Positions 18,424-28,489 are shown, counted from the stretch's first letter. The stretch is DNA of 64,000 nucleotides from Flavobacterium lacisediminis (GCF_025909975.1 NZ_JAPCIO010000002.1:186001-250000); one strand, 5' to 3'. Notes: generated by a model not told the origin, from the letters alone. A program made the numbers and translations.

Positions 18424-18448
18424 TGTCACACTGAGCTTGTCGAAGTGT
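18424..18448. repeat. CTTCGACAAGCTCAG-type intergenic repeat unit
   Basis: On the minus strand the segment reads ACACTTCGACAAGCTCAGTG, flanked by ACACT/AGTGT arms (18428-18432 and 18444-18448). I recognise this core as a short repeat scattered between genes in many bacterial genomes, including Bacteroidota. It abuts the rpoD stop codon. A second small dyad (AACAGTC/GACTGTT) lies a few bases further from the gene. Confidence 0.5.
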
Positions 18449-19311
18449 TATCCTAAATATGTTTTTAATATTTTACTTCTAGAAGTATGTTTTAATCTTC
18501 TGATAGCTTTCTCTTTAATTTGACGAACACGCTCACGAGTTAAGTCGAAAGTTTCTCCAATTTCTTCTAAAGTCATTGGGTGTTGGTCACCTAAACCAAA
18601 ATACAAACGAACAACATCGGCCTCTCTTGGAGTTAATGTTTCTAATGCTCTTTCGATTTCAGTTTGTAATGATTCGTGAATTAATTCTCTATCTGGATTT
18701 GGAGATTCACCTGAACGTAAAACGTCGTATAAGTTTGAATCTTCACCTTCAACAAGTGGAGCATCCATTGATAAATGACGACCCGAGTTTTTCATTGACT
18801 CTTTTACATCATTAACCGTCATGTCTAATTCTTTTGCAATTTCTTCTGCAGAAGGAGCACGCTCTTGAGATTGCTCTAATAACGCATACATTTTATTGAT
18901 TTTATTGATAGAACCAATTTTATTCAACGGTAAACGTACGATACGAGATTGTTCTGCTAAAGCTTGAAGAATCGACTGACGAATCCACCATACAGCATAT
19001 GAAATGAATTTGAATCCACGTGTTTCATCAAAACGTTGTGCGGCTTTTATTAATCCTAAATTTCCTTCGTTAATTAAATCAGGAAGTGTAAGTCCTTGAT
19101 TTTGATATTGTTTTGCTACTGAAACTACGAAACGTAAATTAGCTTTTGTTAATTTTTCTAAAGCGCGTTGATCTCCGGCTTTAATTCTTTGTGCTAATTC
19201 TACTTCTTCGTCAGCAGTAATAAGGTCAACTTTTCCAATTTCTTGTAGGTATTTGTCTAAGGAAGCGGTTTCACGATTGGTAACCTGCTTGGTAATTTTA
19301 AGTTGTCTCAT
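18448..19311 (-). CDS. rpoD: Primary RNA polymerase sigma factor (RpoD/SigA type)
   Basis: 287 residues, the short form typical of Bacteroidota: region 1.1 and the non-conserved region of E. coli sigma70 are missing. Region 1.2 starts at about residue 17 ([12 protein letters not shown]), region 2 has the core-binding and -10 recognition block ([19 protein letters not shown]... [15 protein letters not shown]), region 3 follows, and region 4 ends with [20 protein letters not shown], the helix-turn-helix for the upstream element. It directs housekeeping transcription from TAnnTTTG promoters such as those noted here. A canonical Shine-Dalgarno precedes the start, which is unusual in this phylum. 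Cytoplasmic. Confidence 0.96.
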   Translation of the reverse strand: MRQLKITKQVTNRETASLDKYLQEIGKVDLITADEEVELAQRIKAGDQRALEKLTKANLRFVVSVAKQYQNQGLTLPDLINEGNLGLIKAAQRFDETRGFKFISYAVWWIRQSILQALAEQSRIVRLPLNKIGSINKINKMYALLEQSQERAPSAEEIAKELDMTVNDVKESMKNSGRHLSMDAPLVEGEDSNLYDVLRSGESPNPDRELIHESLQTEIERALETLTPREADVVRLYFGLGDQHPMTLEEIGETFDLTRERVRQIKEKAIRRLKHTSRSKILKTYLG

Positions 19312-19320
19312 TGAATTTTT

Positions 19321-19326
19321 CTCCTT
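19321..19326 (-). promoter_or_regulatory. Shine-Dalgarno sequence of rpoD
   Basis: On the minus strand AAGGAG precedes the ATG with a nine-base spacer. With ftsZ it is one of only two strong SD sequences I noticed before genes in this window, and it supports the start at 19311. Confidence 0.65.
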
Positions 19327-19422
19327 ACTTTTTAAAAGTTCTGGTAGTTATACGTAGCAGGTTACAAAAAAGTTACAAAGAATTGTAAAATATTTTTCAA
19401 ATCACTTAAAATCAGTTTTTTG

Positions 19423-21105
19423 TTATTTGACTTCAAAATATTCTTTAATAGAAACGGGTTCTCCTTTTGATGAAAAACCTTCTAAACTTATTTCAAATTT
19501 CCCTTCAATATCTGAAGTATAAAAATGAAATGGTTTACCGATTTTTACATTATCATCCCAAGCTAGTTGATATCTAAAATCAGGGAAACGTGTTAGATCT
19601 TTTCCCGACTCATATAGAAAAGGTTGAAATGATTTGATTTCGTTACATCGTTCTATTTGTATAGGTAATATGTTTTTTGATTTAGGTGTGTATTCTCTGT
19701 TGAATGTGGTAATAGATACAACACCACTAAAAATTTTTGAGCCATAAGAATAAGCTTTGTTTATAACACTTATTTTATAAATATTATTTGTGTTATAGTT
19801 GAAAAGTTCATTTACATCTTGTAATAACAGTCCGTCAACTAATACTAATGTGCTTCCAAATGATTCTCCTGAGGTAATATAATCTCTTATGTGTAAAGTG
19901 TAGTTACCTTCGTTTTCTTTAAAATATACGGCTGGAACAATTTCTATAATTGTTTCCTTAAAAGTAGGAAATCGTTTATAATTATCTAGAATATATTCCT
20001 TTGCATTACCGTCATAAAAAGGTTTAATTTTTGAAGAATTTGTTTTTAAACTATCTTTAATAGTGTATGCATTTGTTATTTGAGAAGCAACCATTCTTGC
20101 TTCTATATCAGTGATGTTTTTATCTGAAATTATTAAATTATTTTCGAATGTAGTGTTGTTAAATTCAGCTTTTGTTGGTTGATTTAAAGTAATTTGATAA
20201 TCATTTAATTCACTTTCAAAAATTTGTAGAATAACACTTTCTTTTTTTAAATTTTGATCTAAAATAAAGTAAAATTCTCCATTATTTTTAGTTTTTACAA
20301 TTTTTAAATCAAATGGTTCTCCAATAGTTGATAATCCAATGTGTTTATCGCTAATTGTTTTATTAACATCGTTAGTTGTAATTTTACCAGATAGTAATTC
20401 GCCTCTTAGCTCAGGTAAGTGCTTAATAGTTGAAGAATTGATAAAGTTATCAGTGCTGTTTTTTAAAAAATTAATACTGTTAATAGCTTTGTTGAAATTT
20501 AGACCATCTATTTTTCTAATTGAAATTGAAAAATTACCATCAGTATATTTTTGTGAATTTGAAATAATTTCTAATTCAACCTTGTCTCTTTTGGAAAAAT
20601 TACTTTTTAAAAGTTTAATAGTTACATCATCATTTTTCAAATGATTTTCATTTAATAATTCCTGATTTTTAATATTAATATTGTTGCCAATATTTTTATG
20701 AGGTAAAAATGGATTTATAATTGAAATTTCGGTTTCAAAATATTTTGTTTTTGAATTATTTTGCATCCAATTTGTGTATGCAATTAGCTTGTAGTTTCCT
20801 GTGTTGAATGTGGTATTAATAAAAATTTCGTTGGCACCAATACCTTTATTTAATACTATCTTATTTCTGTTTATACAGGTGCCGTTTTTATCGATAATTT
20901 CTACATAAGCAATTTTACTTATGTTGCTTAATTCTTTTGAATTAGCATTTAAACAATAAATTTTATACAGTAATGTTTCTCCTGTAATAAATGTTGTTTC
21001 ATTTGTGTGCAGAAAAATTGCTTCGCTTTCAAAATAGTTGTTTTGAGCTAAACTAATAGAATGCCATCCAAAAGTGATAGCCAGTAAAATTAAATATTTT
21101 CTCAT
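19423..21105 (-). CDS. Secreted MG2/plug-like protein of the TonB operon
   Basis: About 560 residues from the ATG at 21105, chosen because it begins a good signal peptide (MRKYLILLAITF...SLAQ) and overlaps the preceding stop as ATGA; an in-frame ATG at 21147 would add 14 residues. A macroglobulin-like (MG2) domain follows at about 25-140 (HTNETTFITGETLLYKIY...YTNWMQN). Near 430-490 lies a TonB-plug-like segment (LVLVDGLLLQDVNELFNYN...GVVSITTF), then a C-terminal beta domain ending SLEGFSSKGEPV. The layout matches the longer proteins at 44158 and 46509. No catalytic motif is seen. Probably periplasmic or outer-membrane associated; function unknown. Confidence 0.7.
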   Translation of the reverse strand: MRKYLILLAITFGWHSISLAQNNYFESEAIFLHTNETTFITGETLLYKIYCLNANSKELSNISKIAYVEIIDKNGTCINRNKIVLNKGIGANEIFINTTFNTGNYKLIAYTNWMQNNSKTKYFETEISIINPFLPHKNIGNNINIKNQELLNENHLKNDDVTIKLLKSNFSKRDKVELEIISNSQKYTDGNFSISIRKIDGLNFNKAINSINFLKNSTDNFINSSTIKHLPELRGELLSGKITTNDVNKTISDKHIGLSTIGEPFDLKIVKTKNNGEFYFILDQNLKKESVILQIFESELNDYQITLNQPTKAEFNNTTFENNLIISDKNITDIEARMVASQITNAYTIKDSLKTNSSKIKPFYDGNAKEYILDNYKRFPTFKETIIEIVPAVYFKENEGNYTLHIRDYITSGESFGSTLVLVDGLLLQDVNELFNYNTNNIYKISVINKAYSYGSKIFSGVVSITTFNREYTPKSKNILPIQIERCNEIKSFQPFLYESGKDLTRFPDFRYQLAWDDNVKIGKPFHFYTSDIEGKFEISLEGFSSKGEPVSIKEYFEVK

Positions 21106-22292
21106 TGCCAAAATGGAGGTATTATATTTGAAGAAAAGGTTGTGCAATCACCACAATAAGGTATTACCATTAAATAAAGACCTGCGGATTCTCTATAAAA
21201 TAATAATCTATTACTTCTTACATATGCTTTTAAAGCATAAAAACCATCGTTTGAATTTAAAGGGTCAAAATCTGATGGATTAAAGGTTCTTCCAGTACAT
21301 TCATATAAAAATCCTGGAGGGTTTGAATCAGGAAAAAGATCTTCGTAGTTAAAAAAGATTCTTTTACTTGAAACAGAGGCAATATCAAATAAGCCTACTA
21401 CAATTTCATTCGGTTGTTGTAAGCATCTGATGTTGCTAGGAATTAAGCCAGGTTGAATTTGAGATAAATTACTACCATCATCTGATAAGTTTTTTAAGTT
21501 TTTATAAAATTCAAATGAAGTAGCATTATGGACATATTGATAAACAATTATACTATATCTATTAGCAATTTTATAATCGGATTGAGGTATAAATTGGATT
21601 GGGAAATTTGAAACACGATCTTCAACATAGTTAGATGTGTTTTCTAAAGCAATTGAATTAGATTTGTTACTTGAATAACAAGTCCTAGTTTCGCCATCTC
21701 TTAAATAAAATTCAATAGTATTGTCTTCTAATATTCTAATATTGTTTGGTGACCAATAAGGCACAATTACTTTGTAAGTTTCTTCAAAAGTATATCGATA
21801 GAAATTTGTGTTGTTATTTGGGTCAAAGCTATTGGCTTGAATTTCCACTCCTTCAGTTCCTAAATCATTACTTTTTCTTACCGCAACAACTGATTCTAAG
21901 TTTGAAACAGAAGGAAGTATTTGTTCTGTTGAAATATATTTTCTTCCATTTGATGTTTCAATCTCTAAACGATAAGCAACATTAGGTAAAGGTTCAAATT
22001 CATCAATCGATATGTACGTTTCACCTTGTTGAGTAAATCGGAAAACAGAACCGTCATCTCCAAAAACTTTAACATCTGCATTTTCTTCAATGGAAGGTTC
22101 ATTTTCCTCTAAGCGATAAGTTCTTGTTAATTTTACTTCTTGTTTTTTCAAACCATTTGTTAATGTAGCTTCTACAACCAAATAATTTTGATAGTTATTT
22201 GATTGTAATGCATATGGTTCTGTACAACTGTAAATGTTAAACAGTATTATTATTACTAATAAACTTTTCTTTATTTTTTGACTTACTTTCAT
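21102..22292 (-). CDS. DUF4249 family lipoprotein
   Basis: 396 residues with a lipoprotein signal: hydrophobic stretch at about 10-20 and lipobox ending at Cys23 (NIYSC, then TEPY). The start of the mature part (NYLVVEATLTNG, then VKLTRTYRL) is typical of DUF4249 proteins, which in Bacteroidota are encoded next to TonB-dependent receptors and probably act as their surface or periplasmic lipoprotein partners, analogous in position to SusD. It lies 2 bases after the receptor gene and overlaps the MG2 gene, so the set is one operon. Several cysteines near the end (CTGR, CGDC) may form disulfides. Substrate unknown. Confidence 0.85.
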   Translation of the reverse strand: MKVSQKIKKSLLVIIILFNIYSCTEPYALQSNNYQNYLVVEATLTNGLKKQEVKLTRTYRLEENEPSIEENADVKVFGDDGSVFRFTQQGETYISIDEFEPLPNVAYRLEIETSNGRKYISTEQILPSVSNLESVVAVRKSNDLGTEGVEIQANSFDPNNNTNFYRYTFEETYKVIVPYWSPNNIRILEDNTIEFYLRDGETRTCYSSNKSNSIALENTSNYVEDRVSNFPIQFIPQSDYKIANRYSIIVYQYVHNATSFEFYKNLKNLSDDGSNLSQIQPGLIPSNIRCLQQPNEIVVGLFDIASVSSKRIFFNYEDLFPDSNPPGFLYECTGRTFNPSDFDPLNSNDGFYALKAYVRSNRLLFYRESAGLYLMVIPYCGDCTTFSSNIIPPFWQ

Positions 22293-22294
22293 AA

Positions 22295-25048
22295 CTAAAA
22301 TTTAAAATTATAAGTAATTGTAGGTACGGGAATTGAAAAAATGCTAGTTTGGTAGGCTTTAATTTTTCCTTCTTCGGTAACAAAATAAATGGAATAAGGA
22401 TTGTTGCGTCCTAATACATTATAAATTGATATATTCCAATAACTATGCGCTAGTTTTTTTATTTTATGATTGCCTTCAATATTGAATCCTATGTCCAATC
22501 TATAATAATCAGGAACTCTAAATTCATTTCTATCACTGTACAATGTGTATTGATTTCCTCCGAATTCATATGTTCCAATTGGATATGTAATTGGTCTTCC
22601 AGTTTGATAAATGAAATTAGTTGATAGACTATATCGCTTAGTGAATTTATAATTTAAAATTAGACTTAAATCATGAGGTTTATCAAAGTTAGTTGGGAAA
22701 TATTCTCCATTATTAATAACTTCTTCATTAAACTTGCTGTCTAGTTTTATGAGTGACCTAGAATAGCTATAGCCAATCCAGCCATTAAGTCTTCCGCTTG
22801 ATTTTTTTAAAAGCAATTCTATTCCATAAGATTTACCTTCTCCTTGAAGTACTTCTGTCTCTATGTGATTATTCAAAATTAGTTCAGCACCTACTTTGTA
22901 ATCTAAGATGTTTGTAGACTTTTTATAATAAGTTTCTAAACTAATTTCATAAGGTTGTCCTTTGAAATTTTTAAAAATTCCCAATGAAACTTGTTGTCCA
23001 TAGCTAGGTTTAATATTTAGATCCGCTAGTTTCCATGTGTCAGTTGGGGATTGTGTAGTGTTTGTAGAAAGTTTATGTAAATATTGATAGTTTGTATCGT
23101 AACTTAATTTTAATGAAATAGTTTCGGAAAGAAGTTGTCTTAGAGCAATTCTATATTCTAAACCATTGTAAGATTTAACTAATTCATTATTCTTATAGTT
23201 GGTTTCAGAAATTATATTTTGATCAGTTGTTGGCATTCCTTCTTCATATTTTCTTTGCGTCGAAGGACCGAGTGCTAGAAAATTTGAAAAACGTATTCCT
23301 AAATTTACAGATAAATTTTTAGTAACAGTTATGTTGTCTGTTATAAAGAAAGCACTCTCTAATCCTTTTTCTTTTTGGATTGATTGATATTCTATGAGTG
23401 AATTCTCATCTGTTGGAGTTAGTGTGCCAGGATTAATATTATAAAGCGTTGAATTAATTCCATAAGTAAATTTATGAATATTGCTATAGGTATAAAGCCC
23501 TTTGTAAATTAACTTGGTTTCGTTTACTTTGAATCCAAAATCAAATGATTTTTGGTTGTTTTTGTCAAAATTTATCCCAAATTTATATTCCGAATTCGTA
23601 ATGCCAAATTCGGCTTTATTTTTTTCGTTAAATGTGTGTTTTCCATTTAGAGTTAGAATTCTATTGCTATATGTATATGTGGAATCTGAAGTTAAGTTAA
23701 AAAGGTCTTTACTATAATATATGGTAGATTCTAAAGTTGTTTTTTTAGATAATTGATGATTGTATTTTACGATTAAATCATAAAATGAAGCTTTACTATT
23801 TTTAATTTCTGGATTATCAATTTCTTTTACAATCCAATCAGAGTATGTTGCGCGTCCACCAAATAGGATACTTGATTTTCCTTTTACAATAGGTGCATTT
23901 ATTGTTAAGTTACTTGTAACTGGTCCAATTCCGCCTTCTCCACTAATTTTATCAGTATTTCCATTTTTTGATTTAATATCAAATACCGAAGATAATCGGC
24001 CGCCGAATTCAGCAGGTATGCTTCCTTTATAGATTTCAGCATTCTTTATTACGTATGGGTTTATTGAAGAGAAAAAGCCAAAAAAATGAGATGGATTATA
24101 TATGGTTGCATTGTCTAAAAGAAAAAGATTTTGGTCTTCTTTTCCACCTCTTACATTTACACCAGCAGAGCCTTCTCCAGTGGTTTTTATCCCTGGTAAT
24201 GTTGTGGCTACTTTTAAAATATCTCTCTCTCCTAAAACCATAGGAACACTTTTGACATCTTCCATGTTAATTGAAGTCACGCCAGAAGAAGTGCTTTTTA
24301 CATTTTTGTCACTTCCAGCTTCAATGATAATTTCATTTAATTCTGTTATAGCTTCATTTATACTGAAGTTTTTGGTTCCATTGCCATAAGCAACAATAGT
24401 CAACTTAGTTATTTTATACCCTGATGCATCAATTTCAATAGCGTGTTTTCCATAAGGTAACATCATTCTGTAAAAACCCTTGTCATTTGTAGTTGTGATT
24501 GTTTTGTTTTGGATTTTAATATTGGCTTCTGGTATGGGAATACCACTTTTTTTATTTAATACAAAACCCGATATTTCATAAGTGATTTTTTGTTTGCTAA
24601 CAGATTCTTTTCCAATTACAATTAATTCGTTAACTTTTTCATCTGCATTGTTGCTGCTTTTCTCAGTTTCTTGTATAAGAATAGGTTTTACTGTTATTGG
24701 GCTATTTTCTTTCGCTTCTATAAAATCATGAGCGACTTTATCATAAATAACGCTGTTTTGTGTAAGTATTACTTGTTTTTTATGAATATAAAAATTTAGA
24801 TTAGTGTCTTTAAATATATGTTTTAAGACAAAGTCAATTGTTGTTTTTTCAAATTTTTCATTTATAGAAATAGAATCATTTTTCAACCAATTATTTTGAT
24901 AGAAAAATGAATAATCAGTTTGTTTTTCAATTTGCCTTATAGCTTCATTTATGCTTATAGCATTGATTTCTATAGAAACAATTGTGTCTTGTTGAGCGGA
25001 TGATGATAAGAAAAAAAACAGAAAAAGAATGCAAAGTAATTTTTTCAT
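22295..25048 (-). CDS. TonB-dependent receptor with STN and carboxypeptidase-regulatory-like domains
   Basis: 917 residues. Signal peptide 1-18, then an STN domain at about 25-105 (INAISINEAIRQIEKQTDYS), a linker, a CarboxypepD_reg-like domain at about 155-235 (SGFVLNKKSGIPIPEANIKI), a plug domain at about 255-370 (VRGGKEDQNLFLLDNATIY, EFGGRLSSVFDI) and a 22-strand-type barrel ending in aromatic F-K-F. It would import a large or scarce substrate across the outer membrane. STN domains usually signal to an anti-sigma factor, yet no FecI/FecR pair is in this window. It is followed by a DUF4249 lipoprotein and an MG2 protein in the same operon. Confidence 0.9.
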   Translation of the reverse strand: MKKLLCILFLFFFLSSSAQQDTIVSIEINAISINEAIRQIEKQTDYSFFYQNNWLKNDSISINEKFEKTTIDFVLKHIFKDTNLNFYIHKKQVILTQNSVIYDKVAHDFIEAKENSPITVKPILIQETEKSSNNADEKVNELIVIGKESVSKQKITYEISGFVLNKKSGIPIPEANIKIQNKTITTTNDKGFYRMMLPYGKHAIEIDASGYKITKLTIVAYGNGTKNFSINEAITELNEIIIEAGSDKNVKSTSSGVTSINMEDVKSVPMVLGERDILKVATTLPGIKTTGEGSAGVNVRGGKEDQNLFLLDNATIYNPSHFFGFFSSINPYVIKNAEIYKGSIPAEFGGRLSSVFDIKSKNGNTDKISGEGGIGPVTSNLTINAPIVKGKSSILFGGRATYSDWIVKEIDNPEIKNSKASFYDLIVKYNHQLSKKTTLESTIYYSKDLFNLTSDSTYTYSNRILTLNGKHTFNEKNKAEFGITNSEYKFGINFDKNNQKSFDFGFKVNETKLIYKGLYTYSNIHKFTYGINSTLYNINPGTLTPTDENSLIEYQSIQKEKGLESAFFITDNITVTKNLSVNLGIRFSNFLALGPSTQRKYEEGMPTTDQNIISETNYKNNELVKSYNGLEYRIALRQLLSETISLKLSYDTNYQYLHKLSTNTTQSPTDTWKLADLNIKPSYGQQVSLGIFKNFKGQPYEISLETYYKKSTNILDYKVGAELILNNHIETEVLQGEGKSYGIELLLKKSSGRLNGWIGYSYSRSLIKLDSKFNEEVINNGEYFPTNFDKPHDLSLILNYKFTKRYSLSTNFIYQTGRPITYPIGTYEFGGNQYTLYSDRNEFRVPDYYRLDIGFNIEGNHKIKKLAHSYWNISIYNVLGRNNPYSIYFVTEEGKIKAYQTSIFSIPVPTITYNFKF

Positions 25049-25054
25049 ATTGAC

Positions 25055-25774
25055 TTATTTGATAAGGGTTAATTGATCAATAAATCGGACAATTTTTTCA
25101 TAAAATTCTGTTTTATTGTCTTTTGCTAATTTTGAATTTTCTGAATAAAAGATGTTTATTTCTTTTTTGTAATTAGGAAATAAAATTGTTAGATCTTTTT
25201 TCCCGTTTATTTCAAAATATTCACCTTTAGAAAAAATTAAAAATTCATTATAAATGTCAAAATCAGAATAAAAAATTTGATTTTTTATAAAATCTCTTCG
25301 GTCTTTTTTGTGTTTTATATAAAATAGAAATTCCTTTCCTTTAAAATTTTCTTCATAATATCCTCTAATATTTTTGATAGTATCTTTTGTAACAAGATTT
25401 AAATTTATGAATTTTCTATTGTTTAGTGTGAATTGTAAAACTTTGTCCTTAATTAGAATAATTCCAAAATTTTCAGATTCTCCATAAGGTTTGAAAATAA
25501 TAGCATCATTGAAGATATCATATTTTAAATTTACTGTATTATAAAATTGATTATCATAAATTAATTCACCTTGAGAATATTTATTTATATGATAAAACTG
25601 ATGTGTATCTAATGTTTTGAATGTATTAAAATAAAAGAAGCCATTATTTAGCGGTAGGTTTTCTTTTCCTACTGTATTGTCAAAGAATTCTTCTATTTTA
25701 TTCTGAGAATATAATGTAGAATTTAATAAAAGTATAATTATAAAAAAAAGTTGGTAACATGTCTTTTTTTTCAT
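25055..25774 (-). CDS. Secreted protein of unknown function, first gene of the TonB operon
   Basis: About 239 residues from the ATG at 25774 (MKKKTCYQL), which starts a clear signal peptide ending near TLYSQ; an upstream ATG at 25795 would add seven residues. The mature part is rich in Lys, Asn, Phe and Tyr, looks like beta strands and has no motif I recognise. The C-terminal helix resembles a short acidic/basic cap (KTEFYEKIVRFIDQL). It ends 6 bases before the receptor gene, so it is almost certainly co-transcribed. It could be a small periplasmic accessory of the receptor, but this is position-based inference. Confidence 0.65.
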   Translation of the reverse strand: MKKKTCYQLFFIIILLLNSTLYSQNKIEEFFDNTVGKENLPLNNGFFYFNTFKTLDTHQFYHINKYSQGELIYDNQFYNTVNLKYDIFNDAIIFKPYGESENFGIILIKDKVLQFTLNNRKFINLNLVTKDTIKNIRGYYEENFKGKEFLFYIKHKKDRRDFIKNQIFYSDFDIYNEFLIFSKGEYFEINGKKDLTILFPNYKKEINIFYSENSKLAKDNKTEFYEKIVRFIDQLTLIK

Positions 25775-25866
25775 GTTTATAAGAATTTTCGGCAAGTTAG
25801 TTAATTTTCCAAAACAAAAATGTTAAAATTATTCTTACATATAAATATTTTAAATTTTTAAAATTC

Positions 25867-25902
25867 AAAAGCCCCGATTTTATATTTAAAATCGGGGCTT
25901 TT
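25867..25902 (-). terminator. Terminator of pnp
   Basis: A 16-bp perfect stem (25867-25882 with 25887-25902; core GCCCCGATTT) with a four-base loop lies 20 bases after the pnp stop. T-rich sequence follows on both strands, so it could also insulate the divergent side. Confidence 0.92.
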
Positions 25903-25922
25903 TATGAATTAACTTAACTATA

Positions 25923-28082
25923 TTAACCTTGAGGGTTGTCTTTTTTCTCGATAGGTCTTTCTTCTCTTGGTGGTCTAGGTAAAAGTGCTTTTCTAGACAC
26001 TTTTTCTTTACGTGTTTTAGGGTCAACACCTAGGTATTTTACCATAAATACGTCACCCATATTCACAACGTCAGTTACGTTTTCAGTTCTTTCCCAAGCT
26101 AATTCAGATACATGTAATAAAACTTCATTTCCTGGTGCTTGTGTATATTCTACAACAGCTCCAAAATCTAACATTTTAATTACTTTCACTTCATAAGCTT
26201 CTCCCATTACTGGTTTGAAAATGATAGAATCAATTTTAGCTAATACTGCAGCAATACCATCAGGATTAGTTCCTAAAATTTCTACTACACCTTGTTCATC
26301 TACTTCATTGATAACGATTGTAGTTCCAGTAGCTTTTTGTAATTCTTGAATTACTTTTCCACCAGGTCCAATTAACGCTCCAATGAAAGCTCCAGGAATA
26401 GTTCTTGTAATAATTTTTGGTGCTTTTGGTTTTACTTCAGCTCTAGGAGTTGCAATAGTTTCAGTTAATTTACCTAAAATATGCATACGCCCATCGCGTG
26501 CTTGGCCTAAAGCTTGTTCCATGATGTCATAACGTAAACCATCAATTTTGATGTCCATTTGACATGCTGTAATACCGTCAGCAGTTCCAGTTACTTTAAA
26601 GTCCATATCTCCTAAGTGATCCTCATCACCTAAAATATCAGACAATACAGCAAATTTTTCACCATCAGTAATTAATCCCATAGCAATACCAGATACTGGT
26701 TTTACCATTTGAACTCCAGCATCCATTAATGCCATAGTACCAGCACAAACCGTAGCCATTGAAGATGAACCGTTAGATTCTAATACTTCAGAAACGATAC
26801 GAATTGTATAAGGACAATCTGCAGGAATCATATTTTTTAAAGCTCTTTGTGCTAAATTTCCATGTCCTACTTCTCTTCTTGAAGTCCCTCTTAAAGGTTT
26901 TGCTTCACCAGTTGAGAAAGGAGGGAAGTTATAGTGTAAATAGAATTTTTCTTCACCTTGTTCAGATGGAGAATCTATTTGGTTAGCTTCTCTTGAAGTT
27001 CCTAAAGTTACAGTAGCTAATGCTTGCGTTTCTCCACGTGTAAATAAAGACGAACCGTGAACAGAAGGTAAATAATCTGTTTCACACCAAATTGGTCTGA
27101 TTTCAGTTGTTTTTCTTCCGTCTAAACGCAACCCTTTTTCTAAGATTACATTACGAACAGCTTCTTTATTAGTTTTGTAGAAATATTTCCCTACTAAATC
27201 TCCGTTTTCAGCTAATTCTTCTTCTGTAAATAAAGCTTTTACTTCTTCTTTTACAGCTGCGAATTTTTCGCCTCTTTCACTTTTTCCAGAAGCTTCTTGA
27301 GCAATTGCATAACATTTGTCATATGCAGCTGCTTTTACTTTTTTGTAAATAGCTTCATCTTCTTTTTCGCCTTCATATTCTCTATAAGCAGGAGAACCAA
27401 TAGCTGCTCTTAAACGCTCTTGTGCTTGAATTTGAATTTTGATAGCTTCGTGAGCAAATTTAATAGCTTCTACCATTTCTGCTTCTGAAATTTCTTTCAT
27501 TTCTCCTTCAACCATCGCAACAGAATCCATAGAAGCTCCAATCATCATGTCGATGTCTGATTGTGCTAATTCTTCTCTGCTTGGATTGATAACGAATTTT
27601 CCGTCGATACGTGCAACACGAACTTCAGAAATTAAGTTATAAAAAGGAATGTCTGAAACAGCTAATGCTGCAGAAGCTGCTAATCCAGCTAATGCATCTG
27701 GCATAACATTTTCGTCATGCGACATTAATTGAATCATTACTTGTGTTTCAGCATGGTAATCATCTGGGAAAAGTGGACGCAATACACGGTCTACTAATCT
27801 CATTGTTAATACTTCACTGTCACTTGGACGCGCTTCTCTTTTGAAGAAACCACCAGGGAAACGACCTGCTGCTGCAAATTTTTCACGATAATCAACCGTT
27901 AAAGGTAAAAAATCAACACCTGGATTTGATGTTCTTGCAGAAACTGCTGTTGCTAATAACATGGCATCGCCCATACGAACAACAACAGATCCATCTGCTT
28001 GTTTGGCTAATTTTCCAGTTTCGATTGTGATGCTTCTTCCGTCACCTAAATCGATAACTTCTTGGAATACTTTTGGAATCAT
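25923..28082 (-). CDS. pnp: Polyribonucleotide nucleotidyltransferase (PNPase)
   Basis: 719 residues, normal length. PNPase degrades RNA 3' to 5' with phosphate and can add tails. Two RNase PH domains are visible (first at about 15-140 with [12 protein letters not shown]; second at about 320-545 with [13 protein letters not shown] and [16 protein letters not shown], which carries metal-binding Asp residues), then a KH domain ([15 protein letters not shown]) and an S1 domain ([19 protein letters not shown]), with a short proline/arginine-rich tail. It lies downstream of rpsO as in many bacteria, but a terminator separates the two here. Cytoplasmic. Confidence 0.97.
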   Translation of the reverse strand: MIPKVFQEVIDLGDGRSITIETGKLAKQADGSVVVRMGDAMLLATAVSARTSNPGVDFLPLTVDYREKFAAAGRFPGGFFKREARPSDSEVLTMRLVDRVLRPLFPDDYHAETQVMIQLMSHDENVMPDALAGLAASAALAVSDIPFYNLISEVRVARIDGKFVINPSREELAQSDIDMMIGASMDSVAMVEGEMKEISEAEMVEAIKFAHEAIKIQIQAQERLRAAIGSPAYREYEGEKEDEAIYKKVKAAAYDKCYAIAQEASGKSERGEKFAAVKEEVKALFTEEELAENGDLVGKYFYKTNKEAVRNVILEKGLRLDGRKTTEIRPIWCETDYLPSVHGSSLFTRGETQALATVTLGTSREANQIDSPSEQGEEKFYLHYNFPPFSTGEAKPLRGTSRREVGHGNLAQRALKNMIPADCPYTIRIVSEVLESNGSSSMATVCAGTMALMDAGVQMVKPVSGIAMGLITDGEKFAVLSDILGDEDHLGDMDFKVTGTADGITACQMDIKIDGLRYDIMEQALGQARDGRMHILGKLTETIATPRAEVKPKAPKIITRTIPGAFIGALIGPGGKVIQELQKATGTTIVINEVDEQGVVEILGTNPDGIAAVLAKIDSIIFKPVMGEAYEVKVIKMLDFGAVVEYTQAPGNEVLLHVSELAWERTENVTDVVNMGDVFMVKYLGVDPKTRKEKVSRKALLPRPPREERPIEKKDNPQG

Positions 28083-28190
28083 AAATTTTTAATTCTAAAT
28101 TAAACAAAGGGTCAGTTGTGTTGTTGTTGTGTGTGTAGTTGTTTGTAACCCAATGAAAAACCAAACTTTTTCTGTCAATATAAATAAAAC

Positions 28191-28213
28191 AAAAAGGGGC
28201 ACGAAGCCCCTTT
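28191..28213 (-). terminator. Terminator of rpsO
   Basis: AAAGGGGC (28193-28200) pairs with GCCCCTTT (28206-28213) around a five-base loop. On the minus strand TTTTTGTTTTATTT follows. It ends 7 bases from the rpsO stop. Confidence 0.88.
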
Positions 28214-28219
28214 AGTTGA

Positions 28220-28489
28220 TTATTTTCTAATATTCAATTCTTTAATAATTTCACGATATCTGTTGATATCTTTCTTTTTTAAGTAGTCAAGAAGACTTCT
28301 TCTTTTACCTACTAAAAGTACTAATGAACGCTCAGTGTTATAATCGTGACGATTTTTTTTCAAGTGCTCAGTTAAGTGAGAAATTCTAAATGTAAATAAT
28401 GCGATTTGCCCTTCAGCAGATCCAGTGTTTTCAGCTTTTCCTCCGTGTTTAGCGAAGATTTCAGCTTTAGTTTCTTTAGTCAAGTACAT
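28220..28489 (-). CDS. rpsO: 30S ribosomal protein S15
   Basis: 89 residues, the standard length. S15 (uS15) binds 16S rRNA in the central domain and helps join the subunits. Family blocks are visible: GSAEGQIALFTFRISHLTEHL at about 22-42, the HDYNTERSLVLLVGKRRSLLDYL block near 48-68, and the end INRYREIIKELNIRK. The gene has its own -7 box upstream and a strong terminator downstream, so pnp must have a separate promoter or rely on read-through. Cytoplasmic, ribosomal. Confidence 0.98.
   Translation of the reverse strand: MYLTKETKAEIFAKHGGKAENTGSAEGQIALFTFRISHLTEHLKKNRHDYNTERSLVLLVGKRRSLLDYLKKKDINRYREIIKELNIRK

Noticed and set aside
22295..25048. SusC/SusD polysaccharide utilisation locus
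   Set aside because: There is no SusD homologue and no glycoside hydrolase; the partner is a DUF4249 lipoprotein.
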